A DNA stretch of 61,032 nucleotides. Source: a virus. The stretch covers positions 1-61,032 of the IMG/VR virus record IMGVR_UViG_3300010391_001971. One strand, 5' to 3'. A program made the position numbers and the translations under genes. Positions 40,600 through 49,300 of this stretch are shown in pieces. How positions within the stretch are numbered: position 1 is the first letter of the stretch; every line of letters starts with the position of its first letter. The notes beneath the pieces were generated by a model. The model saw only the letters and a list, made by a program, of their open reading frames with translations. It had not been told where the DNA came from and made no database searches.

Positions 40600-41393
40600 G
40601 GCGCCACCGCTACTTGTGACCGCAGCTCTTCCGCATAAGCGAGAAGCGTCTCGCGCACATCCGGCAGCTCCCAGTCGGGAAGCAGCACGCGCCACACGCG
40701 CGGCTCGGCCGCAGGCTCGACCACAACCGGCAGCTGCAGCCGCTCCGCGAACAGCTCCACCATCTCCAACTTCGTCATTTCCGTCGGGCTGGCGCGATGC
40801 ACGACCCCACTGTTAACGCCGCCACAACCGGCCTCCTGAACTAGAGTCCGCGCCATGATGTCCGCCGTCGTGCCGTTCCATCTAGCGCCGTGCCACCCCA
40901 CGATCGGACCGCGCGCCTCCAAGAGCCACCGCAGGAACCCGCCTTCTGGCGCGACGAATGATCCCCGCACGTTCAGCACATGCGGCGCCATAACCTCGCC
41001 GGCGAGCTTGCTGCGACCGTAGGCGTCAACCGGATCAGGCGGCGTCCTACTGCTCATACGATAGCCCCTCACGCCATGCCGACGGCCTGAGAACACGCAG
41101 TCCGTGCTCATATGGACCACGCTGGCACCGACAGCAGCCGCTGCGGCAGCGACCAGGTGCGGCCCCACCGCGTTCGTCTGCAACATCTCGACCGCATCAG
41201 CGCCGGGCAAGCAGCCGGCGCAGTTCAGAACGACGTCTGGGGCCGCCTCCAGCACTGTCGAGAACACGGCCTCCGCGCTTCTGACATCGCAAACGCTGCG
41301 CGGCGGCGCTATCACCTCATGCCCCGCCGCGAGAGCCTGCGCGACAACTCGGCGGCCCAGCATCCCGGAGCCGCCCAGGACGAGGAGCCGCAT
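40596..41393 (-). CDS. rmlD: RmlD-like dTDP-4-dehydrorhamnose reductase family protein
   Basis: 265 aa; ATG 41393 in a TGATG junction. LVLGGSGMLGRRVV (NAD(P) loop), VVLNCAGCLPGAD, HMSTDCVFSG and YGRSKLAGE (catalytic YxxxK) are classic RmlD motifs. The family reduces 4-keto sugars. With the dehydratase just upstream it can complete a deoxysugar, although dTDP-rhamnose specifically is not proven. Confidence 0.85.
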   Translation of the reverse strand: MRLLVLGGSGMLGRRVVAQALAAGHEVIAPPRSVCDVRSAEAVFSTVLEAAPDVVLNCAGCLPGADAVEMLQTNAVGPHLVAAAAAAVGASVVHMSTDCVFSGRRHGVRGYRMSSRTPPDPVDAYGRSKLAGEVMAPHVLNVRGSFVAPEGGFLRWLLEARGPIVGWHGARWNGTTADIMARTLVQEAGCGGVNSGVVHRASPTEMTKLEMVELFAERLQLPVVVEPAAEPRVWRVLLPDWELPDVRETLLAYAEELRSQVAVAP

Positions 41394-42337
41394 CAGAACT
41401 CCTTCGCCTGCTCGATCAGCTCTCGCATCTCTTCGATGCCCAACCAATGATTCGGCGTGTGACTCGACAACGTGAACGGCGCCTCGCCGACACGCTCACC
41501 GGGCGGCCGCAGCTCGTACATCAGCGGGTCAGTCAACCGCAGCACCCTGACCGACTCCTCGTAGTGGATCAGCGTCTCGTGCAGCTTCTCGCCCGGCCGC
41601 TCGCCGATGTGCTCAACCTCGACGTCATCGGTCGTGGCGGCCCGCGCGACGTCCACGATCGTCATGGCGCGCGCCGGCGGGATCATGATCGAGCCAGCAC
41701 GACACGAAAGCGCCGCCATGATAGTATCAATCGCTTCATCGACGCTCATCCAGAAGCGCGTCATGTCTGGGTTCGTGATCTTCACGCGCTTGGACCCCTC
41801 GAACTGGCGCTGGAACAGCGGGATCACCGAGCCCGTGCTGCCGATCACGTTCCCATAGCGAACGCAGGTGAACACCGGGCCAGCCTCCCAGGCGGCCGTC
41901 TCGGCGAACAGCCGCTCCATCACCATCTTGCTCGCACCGTACACGTTGACCGGGCTGCAAGCCTTGTCCGTCGAGATCGCCACCACTCGCTGCACACGCG
42001 CTTGGATGGCGGCGTGGATGACGTTCTGGCTGCCGATGACGTTGCTGGCTACGCACTCCGAGGCGTTCAGCTCCGCCTCCGGGATGTACTTCATCGCCGC
42101 TGCGTGGATCACGATGTCGTGGCCGGCCATGACGGCAGCCAGGCGGTCGCCGTCACGGACATCGCCTAGAACGTAGCGGTGATCTGGGTAGCGGCGGCGG
42201 CACTCGTCCTGGAGCGTCTCGTCACGGCTGTAGACCGTGACGTCCCAGGGCTCTGCCTCAGCCGGCCAGTTGCTCCGTTGCCTGCGGAGGATACCGCGCC
42301 CCAGGAAGCCGGCGCCGCCGGTGATCAGCACCTTCAC
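41393..42337 (-). CDS. UDP-sugar 4,6-dehydratase-like (PseB/CapD/FlaA1 family)
   Basis: 314 aa; GTG 42337 overlaps the upstream stop (GTGA). VLITGGAGFLGRGIL, VIHAAAMKYIPEAELNASEC, VAISTDKACSPVNVYGASK and ITNPDMTRFWMSVDEAID are hallmarks of the inverting UDP-GlcNAc 4,6-dehydratases of capsule and flagellin glycosylation. It would feed amino- or deoxysugar synthesis; the DegT-type aminotransferase at 59657-60772 could act on its product. Confidence 0.88.
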   Translation of the reverse strand: MKVLITGGAGFLGRGILRRQRSNWPAEAEPWDVTVYSRDETLQDECRRRYPDHRYVLGDVRDGDRLAAVMAGHDIVIHAAAMKYIPEAELNASECVASNVIGSQNVIHAAIQARVQRVVAISTDKACSPVNVYGASKMVMERLFAETAAWEAGPVFTCVRYGNVIGSTGSVIPLFQRQFEGSKRVKITNPDMTRFWMSVDEAIDTIMAALSCRAGSIMIPPARAMTIVDVARAATTDDVEVEHIGERPGEKLHETLIHYEESVRVLRLTDPLMYELRPPGERVGEAPFTLSSHTPNHWLGIEEMRELIEQAKEF

Positions 42338-42501
42338 GCGTGGGCCACACCTCTCAGGACGGATTCCGCCTCAGCGACGGCGCGCTCCTCGTCGCTCGGC
42401 CGTCCAACGCGTTGGACAGGCGGAGCGGCCATGCTGGCGGTGAAACCCCAGAGCACGCCGTTCATCCAGATGCTCGCGGCCCACAGCACGACCAGGAACA
42501 T
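42334..42501 (-). CDS. Small membrane protein, 55 aa
   Basis: ATG 42501 after GGAGGTAGGC, just past the capsid terminator. Helix FLVVLWAASIWMNGVLWGFT, then an acidic tail. A perfect palindrome copy is in its coding region, here read in another frame as VQRVG. Function unknown. Confidence 0.65.
   Translation of the reverse strand: MFLVVLWAASIWMNGVLWGFTASMAAPPVQRVGRPSDEERAVAEAESVLRGVAHA
42402..42417. repeat. Palindrome copy GTCCAACGCGTTGGAC (16/16)
   Basis: Perfect copy in the small membrane protein gene, the only strong copy read as Val-Gln-Arg-Val-Gly rather than SNA/VLD. Confidence 0.92.
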
Positions 42502-42516
42502 GCCTACCTCCGCCTC

Positions 42517-42555
42517 GCCTCGCGGAGGGTGGGGCAGGTTCCACCCTCCCGAGGC
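42517..42555 (-). terminator. Probable terminator after major capsid gene
   Basis: 15-bp stem (GCCTCGCGGAGGGTGG with CCACCCTCCCGAGGC, one bulged C) and an 8-nt loop, 20 bases after the capsid stop. No T-run follows, so it may instead be an mRNA-stabilising hairpin that keeps capsid message high relative to downstream genes. Confidence 0.6.
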
Positions 42556-42574
42556 CGAGGCTTGCCTAGTTACC

Positions 42575-43999
42575 TTACTGGTTCCAGAGCTCGAAGAAGC
42601 TCGGCCCAGACCTGCTCGTCCGGTCACCGTCGGCGAAGTAGGTCTCGTCAGGGTTGGAGTCCCTCGTGTGCTGGATCGGGCAGTATGCCACGTTCTGCAG
42701 CCGCGCCGCCAGCCAGGGCGTACGCAGGATCAGACGTGGCTCGATCTTCGACTGCCAGACGATGCACTGGTTCGTCTGCCGCGGCCAGGTCAGGAAGGCC
42801 CCTTCGATCACCCCCAGGATCATCCGGCCCAGCGCGTCCTGGATCGCCGGGTTCTGGTACTGGAAGTATTCCATGAACAGCACGGAGCGTCCGCCTGCCA
42901 CGCTGAACGGCAGCAGGTAGATGTCGCTGGTGAAGCAGCCGATCGGAACGCCGATATCGCCGCCCACGTTCTCGGGGATGCCATCGTCGATGACCACCGG
43001 CACCTGCTCGCCGTCGATCAGGAGGTAGCGGCCCTGGTACATCGCGTCCCGGAGCTTCGTGGAGTCCGAGGAGTCGATGAACTGCGTGCTGCCGGCCGCT
43101 GGCTGGCAGCGGTACGACAGGTAAGCGCAGGGCCAGATCCGGGTCAGCTCGTAGAAGAGCTGGTGGCGCATTGCGAACGCCCAGCGGACCGGCATCACTC
43201 CGGTTCGGATCGCCCTGTCCTTCACCTGGAAGTACAGGTTCGTGATCTCCGCCACCGTCGGGACGTTAGCGCCGTCGACCCGCTGATTGCTGAAGTTCCG
43301 GATGTACGAGTCGACCGCCGGGCAAGCAACGCCCCTCTCGGCGTCCACGTAGCCCGTGCGAACGAGCCCCTGGATCCCTGTCAGCTCCTTGTACCCGCCG
43401 CCGGCCGAGTTGTTGGCCGGGTTACCCGACCAGAGCTGGCGGCTCAGCAGGCGGTGGAAGCTGACGTTGCGCTCCCAGAACTTGCGCGTCACCTCGTTGC
43501 GGAACAGGTCCACCGGGGCGGACGTCTCCGTGAGGCCCCCGAAGCCACCGGCTCCGGCGAGCGGCGTGCCCACCAGCGCCAGGTCCATCGGGTCGGCCCG
43601 GTCAATGCGCTGGCCCAGCCGGTTGATCTCGAGCTCTGCGGTCGCGCGCTCGTAGCGGCCGAACACGGAGTGCGACAGGCACGCCTTGAGCAGCCCGGCC
43701 GTGGGCGAGTTGTCACAGGCATCGACCTTCTCCGCGCCGGTGTCGCCCTGGACGCCGGTGATCGTGTAGAAGGTCGGGTCCGTGTTCAGTGACGGGTTCG
43801 TCGGGAGCTGGCCCAGCAGCGACTCGGCGCCCATCACCGTGTGAAACATCACGGCGTCCACGCCCGGGAACGTCAGGTTCCCACCAGGGCCGTGCGAGTA
43901 GCCGACAGCGATCGGCGTCCCGGACGCGTCGTGCCGGTAACCGACTCGCTGACCGACCCGGCCCGCGATCTCTTGAACGACAGCTTCGAGTGCGTCCAT
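42575..43999 (-). CDS. Major capsid protein
   Basis: 474 aa; ATG 43999 after AGGAGGCGCAG. Position after a protease/scaffold gene, a strong ribosome-binding site, a hairpin behind it and sequence features support the call: FRNEVTRKFWERNVSFHRLL, ELTGIQGLVRTGYVD, VPVVIDDGIPENVGG and a C-terminal region rich in Trp/Pro (WPRQTNQCIVWQSKIEPRLI). It is probably an HK97-fold shell protein of the longer type. Confidence 0.82.
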   Translation of the reverse strand: MDALEAVVQEIAGRVGQRVGYRHDASGTPIAVGYSHGPGGNLTFPGVDAVMFHTVMGAESLLGQLPTNPSLNTDPTFYTITGVQGDTGAEKVDACDNSPTAGLLKACLSHSVFGRYERATAELEINRLGQRIDRADPMDLALVGTPLAGAGGFGGLTETSAPVDLFRNEVTRKFWERNVSFHRLLSRQLWSGNPANNSAGGGYKELTGIQGLVRTGYVDAERGVACPAVDSYIRNFSNQRVDGANVPTVAEITNLYFQVKDRAIRTGVMPVRWAFAMRHQLFYELTRIWPCAYLSYRCQPAAGSTQFIDSSDSTKLRDAMYQGRYLLIDGEQVPVVIDDGIPENVGGDIGVPIGCFTSDIYLLPFSVAGGRSVLFMEYFQYQNPAIQDALGRMILGVIEGAFLTWPRQTNQCIVWQSKIEPRLILRTPWLAARLQNVAYCPIQHTRDSNPDETYFADGDRTSRSGPSFFELWNQ

Positions 44000-44008
44000 C
44001 TGCGCCTC

Positions 44009-45721
44009 CTACTTCGGGCCGGCGTCGCCGCCAGCGGGAATGCCGATCTGTGCGAGGTACGGGTCGGCGGGACTGCCGTCACCCTCCCCAGCTGCTTCCT
44101 TGAGCGCTGCCCCGACGGCCTCCTGCTTCTCAGCAGGCACCAGCGTGTCTGGGGACTCCGCCGGGCCAGGTTGGCCCAACACGCCGGCCGCCCTCGGCAG
44201 TGCGCGCTCGCCGAGCTTCGTGTCCTCGTCACCCTCGAGGCCCTTCACGCGGGTTTCGAGGCCCTCAACGAACTCCTTGACTCCGGCCAGCTCCGTCTGC
44301 ACGGCGGTCACGCCGGCCTGGATCTGGTCGAGGGCACCGGTCACCTTGGCGAGGGCCTCGCTGCCCGTCGCAGCCGGAGCCTCCTGCTCCGCGGCCGCTA
44401 CTGGTGCCTGCGGCGTTGCCGGTGCCGCAGGGGCTGCAGGAACTACCGGGGCGGGCGGTGCGCTGCCTTCCGGAGCGCCCTCCTCAGCCTTCTCGCCAGC
44501 GAGCGCCTCGCCGATCGCGGCGGCCTCACGCCAGCTGATGCCAGCGTCCTTTAGCGCCGCCTCCATCTGAGGTAGTCGCTCCTCCAACGCCTTCACGCGC
44601 GCCGGCTCGATGAACCGCTCCAGGTAAGCCCTCTTCTTCGGATCGAGTGCCATCCCGTACACCTCCTTGGAACGCGGGTCGCCCCAGGGATTCGACGCCC
44701 GCTCGAACGGCAGCACGGATACCTCGAAGGACCGATACCGCCGGTACACACCATTGCCGTCAGGCTCGCTCAGCGGGTAACGGAAGCCATGACTGACGCC
44801 CTGGGGCTCAGCCTCAGCCAGCCGCTCCGCCACATCCTCGTATTCCTTGTAGTAGGGCCCAGAGTCCACGCGGAACCCATCGCTGTACGCGACGAAGTCC
44901 GCCACGCCGACGTCCGAGCCGGGCACGTGCCAAATCCGCAACTTCGGGTAGTCGCCGGTGCGGTCCACGTAGTCGACGTACTCCTTGTGTGCAGCCTCCG
45001 AGAACACCTCGCCGTGCCGGTCGCGGAACCGGTTGCTTGTCAAGGACAGCCAGCGCCAGTTGCCCCCCAGGTCCTTGAACGAGAAGAACACACCGCTTGC
45101 ACCGATCTCCTCGGGCGAAGGCGGCTCGCCGGCGCCGATCAGGCGCTTGCCGAAGTCCTTCGCGCGCTCGAACAGGCCCTTCATCGCCATCTGCGGGTTC
45201 TCGATGCGCTGGGCCATCTCCTTCTCCAGCCGGCGCGTCCTCTTCAGCTTCTCCACCTCGTCGATCTCGTCGTCCGACCAGATGTTGTTGAACAGCCGCC
45301 GGAAGTCGGCGATCGTGTCCTCACGGGCATACTGCCGCCTGCGGGCGTCGCGCAGCTCATCAATCTCAGTGAACGACTGGATGCCGTCCATCGGGTCCTT
45401 CGGCGCCTCCTGGACCTCCACGTGAGCCGGGCCGGACGTATCTACGATGACCCCGGCGCCCATATCAGGCGCACAGCGTTCGGCCTCGCCGTCAGGGGCA
45501 ACGTCCAACGCGTTGGACAGCCGCTCCTCTTCCTCGATCTCCTTCTTGCCCTTACCGGCCGCTACGCCGTTCGCCATCTTCATGGCCTTTCCCTCACAGC
45601 CATCGCCCTTGCATGCCGCCATCGTGTCGTTGAACACCGTGACCCACTGACCACGCTGCTTGGCCGGCATGGCCTTCACGTGATCGGGCAGAGACTTGTC
45701 GCCTGGACCTGTGTATGGCAT
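44009..45721 (-). CDS. ChaB domain - prohead protease - scaffold fusion
   Basis: 570 aa; ATG 45721. Residues 1-52 (LPDHVKAMPAKQRGQWVTVF; ACKGDGCEGKAMKMANGVA) resemble a ChaB domain. Residues about 210-350 look like an HK97-type prohead serine protease: LSLTSNRFRDRHGEVF, RIWHVPGSDVG (candidate His near 262), GVSHGFRYPL (candidate Ser near 308) and FEVSVLPFERASNPW. The C-terminal 200 residues are Ala/Glu/Pro-rich and then coiled (LDQIQAGVTAVQTELAGVKE), as in a scaffold. A palindrome copy sits at 45503-45518. Its own promoter lies directly upstream, with a leader of about 12 nt and no Shine-Dalgarno sequence. Confidence 0.78.
   Translation of the reverse strand: MPYTGPGDKSLPDHVKAMPAKQRGQWVTVFNDTMAACKGDGCEGKAMKMANGVAAGKGKKEIEEEERLSNALDVAPDGEAERCAPDMGAGVIVDTSGPAHVEVQEAPKDPMDGIQSFTEIDELRDARRRQYAREDTIADFRRLFNNIWSDDEIDEVEKLKRTRRLEKEMAQRIENPQMAMKGLFERAKDFGKRLIGAGEPPSPEEIGASGVFFSFKDLGGNWRWLSLTSNRFRDRHGEVFSEAAHKEYVDYVDRTGDYPKLRIWHVPGSDVGVADFVAYSDGFRVDSGPYYKEYEDVAERLAEAEPQGVSHGFRYPLSEPDGNGVYRRYRSFEVSVLPFERASNPWGDPRSKEVYGMALDPKKRAYLERFIEPARVKALEERLPQMEAALKDAGISWREAAAIGEALAGEKAEEGAPEGSAPPAPVVPAAPAAPATPQAPVAAAEQEAPAATGSEALAKVTGALDQIQAGVTAVQTELAGVKEFVEGLETRVKGLEGDEDTKLGERALPRAAGVLGQPGPAESPDTLVPAEKQEAVGAALKEAAGEGDGSPADPYLAQIGIPAGGDAGPK
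45503..45518. repeat. Palindrome copy GTCCAACGCGTTGGAC (16/16)
   Basis: Perfect copy near the 5' end of the protease/scaffold gene, read as Ser-Asn-Ala-Leu-Asp. Confidence 0.92.
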
Positions 45722-45738
45722 GGCTTGTTAACTTTCAA

Positions 45739-45768
45739 ACTCTACGGGCGACCCGCTGGGGCTGTCAA
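45739..45768 (-). promoter_or_regulatory. Late promoter before protease/scaffold and capsid genes
   Basis: Minus strand TTGACA (45763-45768), 18-nt spacer, TAGAGT (45739-45744). The -35 is in the coding region of the helix-turn-helix gene, and its stop codon TAG is part of the -10. It could give extra capsid-protein transcript. Confidence 0.6.
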
Positions 45769-45990
45769 CCGGCTCTTGCACCTTGCGACGGCGTGATGCA
45801 CGGTCCGGATGCTGCATCCAACCGCCTTCGCTATCTCCTTTGCCAGCTTCCCATCGCGGCGGAGCTGCAGGATCTCCCGGTCGCGCAGGATCGTCCGCGC
45901 CACCTGCTCGTTCCCCGGGCACTCCTCCAGCGGGCACTCCTCCACCTTGACGCCCAGGCAACACTGGTCAGGCGGCCTCCACTTAGCCAC
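45742..45990 (-). CDS. Helix-turn-helix DNA-binding protein with Cys-rich N-terminus, 82 aa
   Basis: GTG 45990 overlaps the upstream stop by 8 nt (GTGGCTAA). CCLGVKVEECPLEECPG at the start may bind metal. Residues 35-73 (REILQLRRDGKLAKEIAKAV; GCSIRTVHHAVARCKSRL) form a LuxR/sigma-region-4-like helix-turn-helix. A regulator inside the head operon, directly before a promoter embedded in its own 3' end, may control late transcription. Confidence 0.72.
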   Translation of the reverse strand: MAKWRPPDQCCLGVKVEECPLEECPGNEQVARTILRDREILQLRRDGKLAKEIAKAVGCSIRTVHHAVARCKSRLTAPAGRP

Positions 45991-46381
45991 CCCGCAGCGC
46001 CCTCACGATCTGCGGCCGCACGCCCTTCCACTCCGTCGCCGCGCTGTCCTGCACCGACGTCCAGCCGGCGCGAGCTGCCCCGCGGGTCTGCCGGGGCCGA
46101 CGTGCCCGGAAGCCGCCGACGTATGGCGCGTACGACAGGTTCGTCCCGGCCTCCACCACGAGATCGCGGCCGGACCGGCGCGGGCCCCGCTTGGTCCAGC
46201 GCCGGCCGTACTCGCCCGTCCGGCGGTACCGGGTCCGCGGCGACTGGGGTGGGTACTTCGACTGCCTGTCGATCACGCCGAGGCCGAACTGGTTCAGCGC
46301 ACCGGTGAGCTTGGCCAGCACGACGGCTGCACTCGGCCCCACGCGCCGTTTCGGCAGGATCGGCTCAAGGCTTCCGGGCAT
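45983..46381 (-). CDS. HK97 gp10-like / minor head-tail protein
   Basis: 132 aa; ATG 46381 overlaps the portal-fusion stop by 17 nt. The pattern RYRRTGEYGRRWTKRG, NLSYAPYVGGF and GWTSVQDSAATEWKGV is typical of gp10-like head-closure/tail-completion proteins. Very basic. Confidence 0.7.
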   Translation of the reverse strand: MPGSLEPILPKRRVGPSAAVVLAKLTGALNQFGLGVIDRQSKYPPQSPRTRYRRTGEYGRRWTKRGPRRSGRDLVVEAGTNLSYAPYVGGFRARRPRQTRGAARAGWTSVQDSAATEWKGVRPQIVRALRGG

Positions 46382-49300
46382 CCGCGAGCTCTCTCAGAAG
46401 CTTCTTTGCAAACGTCGCCGAGACTGGCGCGTAGAACACCCGACCAACCTCCCTGATGCCGGACGCTTGACCTAGCAGCCCTATGCGCTCGGGCATGCGC
46501 TTTCCTACCTGCCATACCTCCGCGCGTTTCAGCCACTCGGGCTTGATCCGCCCAGCGAACATCAGCCCGCCGATGGCGTCGGGGTCCTCTTTGAGCAGGC
46601 TTACCGCGCTAGGCGGCAACTCCACTTCGAACACAACGAAGCGTTCGCCGACCGCCACCTGGCGCTCAGCGACCGACGGCATGAAAGACGCAGATGGACG
46701 ACCCGAGCGACCTTTGTACACAGCAGCCACGTCTCCGACATGAGTCGCCAACTCCTCTTGGTGCGCGAGATAAACGACTCCTGACCTCGACCCCTCGAAA
46801 TTGGCCGTCTTCCCGACCAGAATCCCTTCGCGCTGGATCGCCTCCGCATTCGCGACGGGCGTCTCGTGGAACACGGTCTGCGCACTCGTGACAACCGGGC
46901 GCTTCAGCGCGCGCGCGGCATTGCCCTCACGGATTGCATCCAGCTTCTCCTGGGTCATCCCGGCCTTCCAGAACACGGCCGAGTTCTCCGCGGACAAGGG
47001 TCGCCCATCCGCGCCCACGGTCGGATACGTCTTGCTGGCCGCCTGCGTCAACACCTGGCACTGCTTCTCCCGATACCCGACATCCTTCGTCTCGGTGCAC
47101 ACCACCGGCGCCAGCCAGCAGCGGCAGCCCACGTGCGCCGGCGGTACGCGCCGCTCATTCCCGATCGCCCACCGCTCGCCGTGCAGCGCGTCGCACACCG
47201 GGTCGACCTTGGCGTCGTTAACCGTCCTCCACTCCACCTGGTCGGCGCCCGCCTCGGCGTACGCCATGCGGTTCGCCTCGGCGTACATCCGGGTGATCTC
47301 GGTCGACGCGATCGCCTCCGCCCGGCCGCGCCCGAACGTCGGCTCCAGCGACTTGATCAGCTGCGACAGCGGCGCGCCCTGCTTGATGTTTGACTGGATC
47401 GCCCGGCGCAGGCCGCGCTGCGTGCTGCCCTTCAGGTGCTTCCACCAGTCGTCCGTGTAGTCGCCGGCGAACTTCAGCGCCTGCTCGTTCACCTGATCGA
47501 ACGAGATCGCGAGCCCGAGCCGTCCAGCCTGTTGGACGCCGGCCAGCAGCGCCTGCTGGATGTGCGGGCCCGCCTTCTTCACCAGCTCCTCCTGGGCGAA
47601 GCCCCAGAACTCCGGCTGGTCGAACATGTTCGGCTTGATCTCACGGAACCCGAACGAGAACGGGCCCATAGTCGCCTGGGCGCTCTCCTCCCGCAACCGC
47701 CGCTTCACCTCGGCGAACACGCGGGCGAGCCACTTCTCCATGTCGTCCTGGAAGACGGCCTCAGCCGCCAGTCGCTCGTCTTCGAAAGGCCCGGCCCTCG
47801 CCGGGCCGTCATCGGCCCTAGTACCAGTCGCGTCCGAGCCAAAAGGGCGATAGGAGTGGCTGCCCTCCTCACCGATGGCCTTCTGGGCCATGCCGGCAAG
47901 CACCTGGCGGGCGTCGTCGTCCTCAACGTTGCGGGCAACAATGCCGGCGACCTCGCTGCCCATCGCGTCCTCGAGCTGCTTCAGCACGGGCCCGATCAGC
48001 GACGACATCTTGATCCGGTCCGGCGTGTCCATGTAGCCCAGAGCAGCCAGGTCATCGGCCGCGGTCGTGAACGCCCGGTGGATCCGCGTCGTCAGGAACT
48101 GCCCCACCGGCGCCGCCCTCCGGCCCAGGCCACGTAGCAGCGGCTCCAGCGACTTCGCGCCCTTCTCCTCGTCGCGGACGACGACGCTCGGCGTGACATC
48201 CTGCCCTCCCAGTAGATCGAAAAGCTCCTGGGACATGTCGCCGATGTCGAGCGCGTCCTGGCGGGCCGCCTCGGGTGTGAACTCGCCGGACTCGACACGA
48301 GTCTTCCGCGTCTCCGCCCTCTTCTTCTGGACATCAGCCTCTTCGCCCTCTGCGGACAGGTCCTGCTCGTCGTAGGCGAAGGAGACGGCCCGCGGCAGGA
48401 TGTAGAAGTTCAGCGCGTGGCTGATCAGCTTCATGAACAGGCCGGGACCCTTGCCGCGCGACTTCATGTGTAGCACTTCGCTCTGCGCGCTTGTCCCCAG
48501 ATTCCCGCCGGGCAGCGGGGCGAACTCCTGGTAGTCCGTCAGGAACGCCATCGCCATCTGCGCGACGTACCACTTGTTCTGCTTGTCCGGATCGTAGCCA
48601 TCCGGCAGCGACGCCAGGTCCAGCGTCTTGACGTCCAGCTGGAGCTCCGGGTCGGTGTTGCCAACGATGATCGGCTTCAGATACCGCAGCAGCCCTGCGG
48701 CGTCGGCCGCGATCTGGACCTTCTCTATCGCGTCCTCGATCTGTTGCGTGGTCATCCCCTTGACCATGTGGATCGACCTGGTAGAGCGGCCACCGGTCTT
48801 CTCACGCTGCAGGATCGCCGTGTTCTTCAGGATCTGCGCGGCCAGCATCAAGCGGGACAGCGCACACCATTGCAGCCCCTTGAAGCGCCGGTCGGGACTC
48901 GGCAGCTCCGCCAGCGGCACCACCTGCCACCAGTTCAGCAGGTGATACTTGCCCACATCGTCCTGGTACACAACGGGCGTCACCGGGTTCCCGGTGTGGT
49001 AGCAGCGGGCGGCGTCCAGATGGTTCACGCCGATCAGGGCGCCCTCGGGGCTGTCGCCTTCCCGGATCACCTCGATGAAGGCGCCTGTGTCCTGCGTGTA
49101 CAGGTCGACGGACACCTTCAGGATAAAGTCGTGCCAGCCCTTCCCCATATTGGCGTGATCCAGCACGTCCTGGACGTGGGCCGTCAGCTGCTTCGGCCCC
49201 TCAACCTCCCAGCTGAAGGCCGCGTTGCGGACCGCCACGATGCCGAGCGCCGAAGCGAACAGGCTCTCCGTCGGGATGAAGTCTCGCAGCTGGCCGTCGC

